A stretch of 19,681 nt of DNA from Fidelibacterota bacterium. GTDB lineage: Bacteria; Fidelibacterota; Marinisomatia; Marinisomatales; UBA1611. Positions 1 through 6,852 of the stretch are shown here, one piece after another. The stretch is taken from positions 1-19,681 of the forward strand of contig DQOT01000388.1 of NCBI GenBank assembly GCA_015658495.1. The letters run 5' to 3'. The notes beneath the pieces are model-generated. The model did no database searches, was not told the origin of the DNA, and was given only the letters and a program-made list of their open reading frames with translations. The translations under genes were made by a program, and so were the position numbers. Positions within the stretch are counted from its first letter, which is position 1, and each line of letters opens with the position of its first letter.

Positions 1-35
1 AAAATTGTTTTATTATTATTCACTGGAAAGTTTAA

Positions 36-273
36 TTCTTAAGTATTGATCATGTTGTCCTGGTCCAGAAAAATTATGTTATGCTCAATATTCACAATCT
101 ACTGGGTAGAAAGGTAAAAACCCTGGTCTCAACTGAAAAAGAAGCTGGTTTTCATTCAATTCGCTGGGATGCCACCAATGATGCTGGTGCACCCGTATCC
201 ACTGGATTATACCTGTATATGATAAAAGCCAGGAGACTTCAGACAAACGAAGAAAATGGTACAGCTGAAGTAG
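36..273 (+). pseudogene. Frameshifted C-terminal sorting-domain remnant (FlgD-like / T9SS type A-like)
   Basis: The frame containing positions 81-230 encodes a stretch with the hallmarks of FlgD-like/type IX C-terminal domains: IHNLLGRKVKTLV, then AGFHSIRWDATND, then GAPVSTGLYLY. These domains normally end in a short strand such as KAGDF-QTKKMV-LK. That ending is present here (GDFRQTKKMVQLK followed by TAG at 271-273), but in the next frame from about 232, so one base was gained or two lost around 222-231. The unshifted frame runs on to 284 with a non-family tail. Upstream, the same frame is closed by TAA at 33-35, and the carrier protein expected before the domain is not in the window. What is seen is a detached, broken export/anchoring tail. 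A sequencing indel could explain the internal shift but not the upstream stop. Confidence 0.7.
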
Positions 274-306
274 CATTTCTGTAAGTTAGACTAGAAAGGA
301 AATCGA

Positions 307-678
307 ATGCGACTTGCACACACTATGATACGTGTCAGAGACATTAATAAATCTCTTGAATTTTATTCTGGTTTTTTAGGATTAAGGGAAAAACGTCGAA
401 AAGATTTGGGAGACGAAGCAACTTTAGTATTCTTAGGTGATGAAGGTGAAAATTACTTTTTAGAATTAACCTACAATAAGGATGGCAGAGATTATACCAT
501 TGGGGATCAATTTGGTCACCTTGCATTCCATGTTGATAATCTTGACAAAGTAATATCAGAAGTTGAGCGACGAGATTGGTGGTACCGTAAATCCAAATCA
601 TCATCATCAAATTATATTTTTATTAAGGACCCTGATGGTTATGATATAGAAATCATAGAAAAGCCATTCTTAAACTAG
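307..678 (+). CDS. gloA: Lactoylglutathione lyase (glyoxalase I, VOC superfamily)
   Basis: Glyoxalase I isomerises the hemithioacetal of methylglyoxal and glutathione to S-lactoylglutathione in the cytoplasm. The 123-residue protein is a single vicinal-oxygen-chelate domain of two beta-alpha-beta-beta-beta modules, close in length to E. coli GloA (135). It opens with MRLAHTMIRV like GloA, and all four expected metal ligands can be placed: H5, E53 (in LELTYN), H71 (in GHLAF) and E115 (in YDIEIIE). The DPDGY motif lies at 108-112. The segment around 88-101 (two Trp, then four Ser) is shorter and unlike GloA, so substrate-loop details may differ. An AGGA-type ribosome site precedes the ATG, and a hairpin terminator follows, so it is probably a single-gene unit. 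A related VOC enzyme with another substrate is possible but less likely. Confidence 0.88.
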   Translation: MRLAHTMIRVRDINKSLEFYSGFLGLREKRRKDLGDEATLVFLGDEGENYFLELTYNKDGRDYTIGDQFGHLAFHVDNLDKVISEVERRDWWYRKSKSSSSNYIFIKDPDGYDIEIIEKPFLN

Positions 679-698
679 TAATGTATTTGATATAGAGA

Positions 699-737
699 CC
701 CGCCTACTTGACTATCTTTGGCTGAGCGGGGTTTTTT
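699..737 (+). terminator. Rho-independent-type terminator after glyoxalase gene
   Basis: CCCGC at 699-703 pairs with GCGGG at 726-730, followed after one G by six T. The loop is long (22 nt), but GCC/GGC inside it (702-704 and 720-722) could pair in an alternative fold. It lies 21 nt after the glyoxalase stop. Confidence 0.6.
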
Positions 738-866
738 GTTTTTATTCGTTGAAGTAGATTTTAGTATGCCAGTCGCTGTCTTAAAGAGCGAGTGGGAAAA
801 CAGGATTAAGCTTTAAACATTATTGGGGATTAGAGTCCATTTACCTATTACATTAATGAGGAAAAA

Positions 867-1838
867 ATGAATTATAGACGACTTGGAAAAACGGGATTAA
901 AGGTAAGCGAGCTTTCTTATGGTTCCTGGGTGACCTTTTCCTTTCAACTGGGCGTCGATTCTGCAGCTGAGATCATGAAACTTGCTTATGATAACGGTGT
1001 CAACTTTTTTGATAATGCAGAAGCCTATGCCGATGGCCAAGCAGAGATAATCATGGGCGAAGCTATCAAGAAACTGGGTTGGAGCAGGGATACGTACATT
1101 GTTTCCAGCAAGGTATTTTTTGGTGGAGAAAAACCCACCCAGTGCGGGCTAAGCCATAAACATATTATAGACGCCTGTCATGGAGCTTTGAAAAGATTCC
1201 AGGTTGATTATCTAGACCTCTATTTTTGCCACCGGCCGGATCCGGAAACGCCTATAGAAGAAACGGTCAGGGCCATGCATACCTTGGTACTGCAGGGCAA
1301 GGTCTGTTATTGGGGTACTTCAGAATGGTCTGCTCCAGAAATTGAAGAAGCTTACAGGATCTCCAGGGAACTGGGCCTGACACCGCCTTCCATGGAGCAA
1401 CCGGAGTATAATATGTTCGCCAGGGATAAAATGGAACATGAGTATCTCCAGCTTTTCGAGCAGGAACAATTAGGCACCACCATTTGGAGCCCGCTGGCTT
1501 CGGGCCTTTTAACCGGTAAATACATGGATGGTACACCAGATGGTAGTCGCACCAGTCTTGAAAATTATAAATTCATCAGAGACCAATTTGAATCGGCAGA
1601 CTATATTGAGCGCCATGAAAAAGTGCAGGAGTTATATCAGCTGGCTGAAGAGCTGGGCCTGCCGCTGGTCAACTTGGCATTGTGCTGGTGCCTGAAAAAT
1701 CAAAACGTAAGCACGGTCATCCTGGGCGCATCCAAGATTGAGCAGCTTAAACAAAACCTGCAGAGCCTGGACCATATGAACATCCTGGATGATTCTGTGA
1801 TAGATCGGATCAACGGTATCCTGAAGAATAAACCATAA
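867..1838 (+). CDS. Aldo/keto reductase, voltage-gated K+ channel beta-subunit/YghZ type (AKR6-14-like)
   Basis: An NADPH-dependent (beta/alpha)8-barrel oxidoreductase that reduces aldehydes or ketones; this branch often acts on methylglyoxal-like or other reactive carbonyls. The length (323 residues) is usual for the family. The catalytic tetrad is intact: D49 and Y54 in the DNAEAY motif, K82 in SSKVF, H122 in YFCHRPD. The opening MNYRRLGKTGLKVSELSYG and the later WGTSEWS, IWSPLASGLLTGKY and VILGASKIEQLKQNL match the Kv-beta/YghZ branch, including the C-terminal cofactor loop. GAGGA lies five bases before the ATG at 867. A terminator follows. It sits beside glyoxalase I, so both neighbours could detoxify carbonyls, but they are separated by a terminator and the shared role is inference. 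Confidence 0.9.
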   Translation: MNYRRLGKTGLKVSELSYGSWVTFSFQLGVDSAAEIMKLAYDNGVNFFDNAEAYADGQAEIIMGEAIKKLGWSRDTYIVSSKVFFGGEKPTQCGLSHKHIIDACHGALKRFQVDYLDLYFCHRPDPETPIEETVRAMHTLVLQGKVCYWGTSEWSAPEIEEAYRISRELGLTPPSMEQPEYNMFARDKMEHEYLQLFEQEQLGTTIWSPLASGLLTGKYMDGTPDGSRTSLENYKFIRDQFESADYIERHEKVQELYQLAEELGLPLVNLALCWCLKNQNVSTVILGASKIEQLKQNLQSLDHMNILDDSVIDRINGILKNKP

Positions 1839-1848
1839 ACGGTAGATG

Positions 1849-1897
1849 CGTCCAAAAAATGAGAAAACTAAACGTTACCCCATAGGACGGTTTTTTT
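1849..1897 (+). terminator. Probable terminator after aldo/keto reductase
   Basis: CGTCC at 1849-1853 can pair with GGACG at 1885-1889, followed by G and a run of seven T (1891-1897). The stem is short and the loop long (31 nt), so the T run near the stop codon is the stronger clue. Confidence 0.45.
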
Positions 1898-2016
1898 GTT
1901 TAGATAATGAAAAATTCTGAAAAAAGATAAAACAAGAAAACTGGATCCATGGGTGGCTCATGTCTATCTGGGAAAAAAGGAGAAAAGAAAAACGCAGGAA
2001 AAAGTCTAAAAAGGTT

Positions 2017-2073
2017 AATAAAAACCCCGCGATTATGGAATGGGTGGGGTCCGAAGATAAAGCGAGGTTTTTA
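2017..2073 (-). terminator. Terminator for the sulfotransferase transcript
   Basis: Read on the minus strand, AAACCTCGC (from about 2071 to 2063) pairs with GCGGGGTTT (2030 to 2022) through one G:U wobble, followed by a T-rich run. It begins just past the sulfotransferase stop at 2079. On the plus strand the wobble becomes an A-C mismatch, so it should work better in the minus direction. Confidence 0.6.
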
Positions 2074-2078
2074 ATTAC

Positions 2079-3317
2079 CTATATATAATCGGTATATCTT
2101 TCATAATACTGAGCGAAGCAATCTTTGATCCGGGTCTCATTAAGACCAAACTGTTCCAGTGAATATTGGTGAGGTTCACCTTCCTGTTTCAGTTTACTTT
2201 CACCCAGCCAGCGAGACATGGATGTCTCGGTTTCAGGTGTAAAATCAACACCTAGCCAGTTATAGATCTTGTTCACTGTTGTCATTGTATCCTTTACCAA
2301 CTCAGAAAAAGAAATATCCAAAATCTGACCGGATACTTGTGCCTCTCGATAAGCTATAGATTGGTTTATATTGTGGGACATCAGTTTCAAGAGCTGTTCT
2401 GCTGTTTCTATTTCGTTCACATGATCGGAATGGATCCCTCGGGAAATAACAACAAGGCTGGACATGGAAGGGATGGCTTTCAATGGATCCCTGTGCAGCT
2501 GCAGGATCTGCGCATCTGGATACACCTTAAACAGGTACTTTAAAAATAGAAGATGGACAGGTGCCTTCAAGACCCACCGCTTTCCTTTGAAATGATATCC
2601 CAGATACTGGAGTTGATACCGATGATATTCATACGTGGAGGTCATATCCCTTTTTTGAAACCATTCTGTGTATGTTGGGATATTCCTTAACATAATATAA
2701 ATGATACTGGAAAAATCTCTTTCCATCAGTCCGTTGCATTCTTCTGGTCCGCGGGGTTGGATGTCATGGGCTATAAAAAATTCAGGTGCGATTTTTTTTA
2801 ATCTGCTAATAAATGTATTGCAGGAATCAATGATATAATTATCCTTAAGATTATCCGGTGCAGGCTGAGGGCCAATGGCAACCTGTTCCCAATAATGGAG
2901 ATGACGAAATCGGTCATCTTGGAAGAAAAGATTCTGCAACAGTGTTGTTCCTGTGCGTGGAAGACCGAGGATAAAAACAGGTTTCTCAATCGGTGTGTTC
3001 AGAATATCGGGATTATCCTTAACTACTTTTTCCAGTCTTAACCTGTCTTTAACCGCACGGATACAACCCTTCTGTAAAAATTTCCTGCCGAAATGATGCA
3101 GTCGGGCTTCATTTAAACTTGATTCGAGCAGCATATGCATGCCTTCCAGAAAGCTGTCGCTGCCCCAGTCTTGCAGGCCTGTAGAAGTTCGGGCTGCATC
3201 CAGAATATACTGTTCTGATAATGACGGTTTTGAGGGCATGAGACTTCCTAGAAAATTGGTAGCATTAAAGTTAAAAGGACGCTTTTTTTGAGAAACGGTT
3301 GTTCTTGTATTCTGCAC
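2079..3317 (-). CDS. PAPS-dependent sulfotransferase (Sulfotransfer_3-like)
   Basis: A cytoplasmic sulfotransferase moving a sulfuryl group from PAPS to an unidentified acceptor. The 5'-phosphosulfate loop is clear at 115-126 (FILGLPRTGTTL), and the 3'-phosphate site is HRDP at 275-278 with Ser284-Met-Ser-Ser. Other family landmarks are PEECNGLME at 191-199 and WVLKAPVH at 248-255, which could hold a catalytic basic residue. The N-terminal region with ARTSTGLQDWGSDSFLEG (42-59) is typical of the family branch that acts on small molecules or lipids. The start is GTG at 3317-3315, preceded by a weak AAGAG. The upstream DUF1214-like gene ends 27 bases earlier and is in the same frame, divided only by TGA at 3347-3345, which suggests co-transcription. 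A terminator lies just downstream. Confidence 0.88.
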   Translation of the reverse strand: MQNTRTTVSQKKRPFNFNATNFLGSLMPSKPSLSEQYILDAARTSTGLQDWGSDSFLEGMHMLLESSLNEARLHHFGRKFLQKGCIRAVKDRLRLEKVVKDNPDILNTPIEKPVFILGLPRTGTTLLQNLFFQDDRFRHLHYWEQVAIGPQPAPDNLKDNYIIDSCNTFISRLKKIAPEFFIAHDIQPRGPEECNGLMERDFSSIIYIMLRNIPTYTEWFQKRDMTSTYEYHRYQLQYLGYHFKGKRWVLKAPVHLLFLKYLFKVYPDAQILQLHRDPLKAIPSMSSLVVISRGIHSDHVNEIETAEQLLKLMSHNINQSIAYREAQVSGQILDISFSELVKDTMTTVNKIYNWLGVDFTPETETSMSRWLGESKLKQEGEPHQYSLEQFGLNETRIKDCFAQYYERYTDYI

Positions 3318-3344
3318 TGCTCTTTTAATCTTTGTATTCTGTGG

Positions 3345-4406
3345 TCAGGATTTTATAACCTGAACCTCAAACTCCGGATGGGTGCCTTCAAGCAGCAGGC
3401 TCCTGGCTACAAGGTATCCTGAGTTGTGGCCGGCTGTGTCCATCCAATTGGCAAACCCGGTGTTTTTGCCAGCAACATAGATTTCAAAGCAACCCTCATC
3501 ATCCAGTTCAATTTGCTCATGGTTCAATATTACGGAATGCTGGGTGTAATCATAACTTTCCAGCCAAACATTGTAGAAAGTAAAGCTGAAATAGCGTGCT
3601 TTTGGCAATGTGCCTCTCACAATAATCACCTGGTCATCATTCAGCTCATACCAGCATATTCTATAGGAATTATCAGGTGTAGGGAATAACAGGTCCACAG
3701 GGACATCCGCAAAAGTGTTTACCGGGAAATCCGTAACGCGCTGATAGGCGTCTAGGGTTCGGGCAAAGATGGATTCCAGCATTCGCCGGGATAATTCAAT
3801 CCGTTTTGCCAGCCAGGATGGATCAAGTGCTTTCGACGCTGGTGCATCACCCAGGAGTTCGATTTCCAGCGCCACAGGCGGCTGAGTTTTTCTATCTGTG
3901 TAATACTGACGGACCATGACCAGCGGTTCATCACCTTTGCCCAATAAGTCAGGATTTTGATCAGGATCTGCAGAGATCAGAAGTTCAAAATTACCTTCAT
4001 CGTCCACGTTCAATTCTTCGTCTATCAGGCGGGTGCTCATTTGTCCACCCCGTCCATACAGCATAACTCCAACGTAGAGAGTTGCCTTCGGAATTTGGCC
4101 CTTTACCCTGTAACTGCGGCCGTTTCTTAGGTCAATAGGTGCCTGCAGGTAATCCGCATCGGGACAATCCCCGAACATTTTCCTGTGAGCGCTTTCAGAA
4201 TGACGGAAGGCCGGCCGGTTTGCATCAATATATTCTACAAATGAGTCAAGCGATGCTGAAAGTATCCTCAGCAGAAATCGTCTACCCTCAATAGCATCCA
4301 GTTCCTGGGGAATATTGGTTGATTGTTCCAGTTGTACAGCGGTCTGCCATAATTTTTTTAGTGATTCTGTAAGGATTACATTTTGTTCTGATTTTAGTGT
4401 TTTCAT
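3345..4406 (-). CDS. DUF1214-like protein with two tandem beta-rich halves
   Basis: Function unknown. The 353-residue protein has an alpha-helical N-terminus (1-80, no signal peptide) and two similar beta-rich segments, about 82-185 and 242-353. They align at YRVKGQIPKATLYVGVMLY (99-117) with IIVRGTLPKARYFSFTFYN (261-279), at VDDEGNFELLISAD (134-147) with LDDEGCFEIYVAGK (301-314), and at VMVRQYY with YLVARSLL. This resembles the DUF1214 fold; the assignment is from memory of the pattern and is moderate. ATG at 4406 has only a weak AAAAGAA ribosome site. It sits directly upstream of the sulfotransferase, 27 bases apart and in phase, so the two probably form an operon and may act on one substrate or pathway (inference). 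Confidence 0.72.
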   Translation of the reverse strand: MKTLKSEQNVILTESLKKLWQTAVQLEQSTNIPQELDAIEGRRFLLRILSASLDSFVEYIDANRPAFRHSESAHRKMFGDCPDADYLQAPIDLRNGRSYRVKGQIPKATLYVGVMLYGRGGQMSTRLIDEELNVDDEGNFELLISADPDQNPDLLGKGDEPLVMVRQYYTDRKTQPPVALEIELLGDAPASKALDPSWLAKRIELSRRMLESIFARTLDAYQRVTDFPVNTFADVPVDLLFPTPDNSYRICWYELNDDQVIIVRGTLPKARYFSFTFYNVWLESYDYTQHSVILNHEQIELDDEGCFEIYVAGKNTGFANWMDTAGHNSGYLVARSLLLEGTHPEFEVQVIKS

Positions 4407-4661
4407 TTTTCGGGTTCTTTTAATAATCGTTTATCAGCATGGTCCTAATAACCTACTGTTTTATACCATTAATCTGAAATTAAAAAGAATTTAAATAAAC
4501 ATTTTTTATTTCCGGACTTGATGTTAGCTGGATGAAGAGCTTACAGGCAAGCCAAGACGATGGTTTTCTGTTTATAGCTAACGTTCTATTCCGGTTATAA
4601 ATAAAACGACTTTCTCATTTTTAGTTATCCATTCTTCTTTTATTAGTTACTTAAATCCGTT

Positions 4662-5072
4662 CTAAACAACACCAGCTTCTGACGAACAATTAATCCCGGC
4701 TTCAGATCTGAATTCCCGTGTTTCCGCATTGATTACTTCTTCTGGGGAAGAGATCACAAAGCCATTACTTTTCTTTAGAACCTGTAACATCCCAGGCACC
4801 GCCTAAGGGATCGGGTACATTCAACCCCAAAGCTTCGGTATAACTGTTTGACCAGAATTCTGTATCCTTAGAATTATTATTAAAGGCTTTTATTACGGGA
4901 GAACAGCCAGAAGATTGGGTGGCCACCATTCGCGGCAGTCTCCTTATTTAAGAACTCGCTAAAACGGTCCCGATTGCCAGGGATAATCTATATTAAACTT
5001 CAAACCTGAACCATTAAGTTGACCTGATATCACAGCGAAAGTTAAAATATATTGCGAAATTGTTGTATTCAT
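4662..5072 (-). pseudogene. Decayed gene of unknown family
   Basis: The 668-base gap 4407-5074 has no long ORF, but its right two-thirds look like shattered coding sequence on the minus strand. From 5072, two bases after the symporter stop, ATG opens a 37-residue frame starting MNTTISQYILTFAVISG, which looks like a signal peptide, and ends at TAG. Another frame then continues with RDRFSEFLNKETAANGGHP. A third frame holds a 54-codon ORF (4929-4765) with AAGGAG ten bases before its ATG, ending VPDPLGGAWDVTGSKEK. A fourth piece (ATG 4790 to TAG 4662) includes NGFVISSPEEVINAETREF. Protein-like composition passes from frame to frame, as expected after several indels. I do not recognise the family. 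The remaining 4407-4661 is AT-rich and shows nothing else clear. Confidence 0.45.
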
Positions 5073-5074
5073 TA

Positions 5075-6619
5075 TTAATCCCCATCATCAAAGAACTGTT
5101 TCAGAGATTCAGGTGGCGGTGCTGGCGTTAATAAACTACCAACCACCAAGGCTAGTACAGATAAGCCTGCAGCGGGGTAGGTCAACTCCTGTAGGAAAGG
5201 ATTCAAATTGGTAAAACCGTCCCAGTCTGGTAAAAAATAAGTCCAGATAATTGTTACGCTAGCACCGGTAATAATGGACGCAATCGCCCCTTGCTTTGTG
5301 GCCCGTTTCCAAAGGAAAGCTGCCAACAGTGCCGGCGTGATGGACGTACCATAAATATTGTAAGCCGTGAACGCCGCATTCAATACCGTCTTGAACTGAC
5401 TTACCAAAAGAAAAGCAATGATGCCCAGCCCCAGAACGAGTCCGCGACTGATAAGCAAAATCTGTTTTTCGCTGGCACCAGGATTAATGTAGCGTGAATA
5501 TACGTCTCGGGTCAGGTTTGTGGCCGGAATCAACAGAAATGAATCTGCTGTAGAAACAATAATGGCCATCATGGTGGAAACCAGCAATAAACCCAGGATC
5601 ATGGGCAAACCTGCATAACGGGCGATAGCCGGAATGATCGATTCACTCCCCGCCTGCCTGGCCTCCAATAGTGCCGCCGCTGTTGGTTCCGTAACCCCTG
5701 CCTGAGCATTTGCCACCAGGTCCGGTATAATGCCTTTACTGACTGCCACCGCACCTGTAAGCCCCAGCATGGAAATAACCGATTCAAGAACTACAACACC
5801 AATGATCCAAAAAAAAACTGCTTTCTTGGCCGAGTTTCCATCTTTAGCGCTGAAAATTCGCTGGTACATATTGGCGTCACCCATTAAGAGCAACATGGTG
5901 GGGACAAAGAAACTGATCGCAATGATGGGACCTGAAATATCTCCTGTTCGTTCTGCAGCCCAGTTACCAAACCACTGCCATTTCCCGGCTGATTCAGCCA
6001 CAGTAATGATCTCGCCCATGCCTCCAACCTTGAAATAGAGAAAAATAAGTGCACCTATGGTACCAATGGTCATGAGCACACCATTCACCACGTCCGTATA
6101 CACCACAGAGAACATCCCTGCCAGTACCGTATAGGAGATGGCAAAAACTGCCGTAATAATAATGCCTGCTTCTAAAGAAACCATGCCGTCGGAGACCATG
6201 GATAATACTTTCCCGCCGCCCCGAAACTGGTAGGATACAATGGTGGTATAAGCCACAACAGTTGTAATAGTAGCCAGAATTGCTGCCACCTGTCCATATC
6301 GGGCTTCAAAGATGTCCGGTACGGTAACCATGCCAAAATTGCGGATCCTGCGGGTGATAAAATAGATCAAGGCGATTCCCAGCCAGGCGCCGCCGCTGGA
6401 CCATAGTCCGGCCAGCCCATTGCGATAGCCAAGACCAGCACCGCTAAAGAGAGACCCACTGCCCATCCAGGTTGCCAACAGGGTTCCCACCAGGATATAC
6501 CAGGGCAGGGTTCTACCCGCCACCATGAAATCTTCACTGTTCTTTACAGAGCGGATCTTGTAAATGCCTACAGCAATCAAAGCACAGAGATAGATAATGA
6601 TGCCGGATAAGTATGTCAT
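5075..6619 (-). CDS. Sodium:solute symporter family (SSS) transporter
   Basis: An inner-membrane Na+-coupled uptake transporter of the LeuT-fold SSS family. At 514 residues it has normal length, with about 13 hydrophobic segments. Family signatures are the early VAGRTLPWYILVGTLLATWMG region (33-53), GDANMYQRIFSAKD (247-260) after the middle helices, and STADS at 356-360 followed by ATNLTRDVY (366-374), where TM8 residues normally form the Na2 sodium site. The substrate cannot be told from sequence; the family carries sugars, proline, pantothenate, sialic acid and others. The 290-330 stretch between helices is a longer, Ala-rich loop. ATG at 6619 has no strong ribosome site. It stands alone, with a 218-base gap to ppdK upstream and gene debris downstream. 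Confidence 0.92.
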   Translation of the reverse strand: MTYLSGIIIYLCALIAVGIYKIRSVKNSEDFMVAGRTLPWYILVGTLLATWMGSGSLFSGAGLGYRNGLAGLWSSGGAWLGIALIYFITRRIRNFGMVTVPDIFEARYGQVAAILATITTVVAYTTIVSYQFRGGGKVLSMVSDGMVSLEAGIIITAVFAISYTVLAGMFSVVYTDVVNGVLMTIGTIGALIFLYFKVGGMGEIITVAESAGKWQWFGNWAAERTGDISGPIIAISFFVPTMLLLMGDANMYQRIFSAKDGNSAKKAVFFWIIGVVVLESVISMLGLTGAVAVSKGIIPDLVANAQAGVTEPTAAALLEARQAGSESIIPAIARYAGLPMILGLLLVSTMMAIIVSTADSFLLIPATNLTRDVYSRYINPGASEKQILLISRGLVLGLGIIAFLLVSQFKTVLNAAFTAYNIYGTSITPALLAAFLWKRATKQGAIASIITGASVTIIWTYFLPDWDGFTNLNPFLQELTYPAAGLSVLALVVGSLLTPAPPPESLKQFFDDGD

Positions 6620-6685
6620 AAGGTTCTAAGTTAGATTTGGTATAGTAAAGATATAAAGGCTTATTGTTTGAAATTGATACTTCCC

Positions 6686-6699
6686 TCCCACGCGTGGGA
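6686..6699. repeat. 14-bp perfect palindrome TCCCACGCGTGGGA
   Basis: TCCCACGCGTGGGA is a perfect 14-bp palindrome in the 218-base gap between the symporter and ppdK. It is followed by AATCTCATGA and further on by AAGATTGCGTCGTCA and CTCGCAA, wording typical of dispersed REP-like intergenic repeats. It could be an operator-like site or part of such a repeat; no second copy was noticed in this window. Confidence 0.4.
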
Positions 6700-6824
6700 A
6701 GAAGCACGGCAATCTCATGATTATTTTCTTGATTCTACCACAACTAGCAAGATTGCGTCGTCATTATTTCTCGCAAAAGTAGTGGTTTTTAATGATCTAT
6801 AATCGATTCTGTCATTGCCTGCCC

Positions 6825-6852
6825 GCCAGCCGTTGGTTTAGCGTAGGCTGGC
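6825..6852 (-). other. Stem-loop spanning the ppdK stop codon
   Basis: GCCAGCC (6825-6831) and GGCTGGC (6846-6852) form a perfect 7-bp GC-rich stem with a 14-nt loop that contains the ppdK TAA. No T run follows on the minus strand, so it is not a classical intrinsic terminator. It may stabilise the 3' end of the mRNA. Confidence 0.45.

Noticed and set aside
1960..2088. A 42-codon Lys/Arg-rich plus-strand frame (MSIWEKRRKEKRRKKSKK...)
   Set aside because: No ribosome site, biased composition from A-rich sequence, and it overlaps the sulfotransferase terminator and 3' end.
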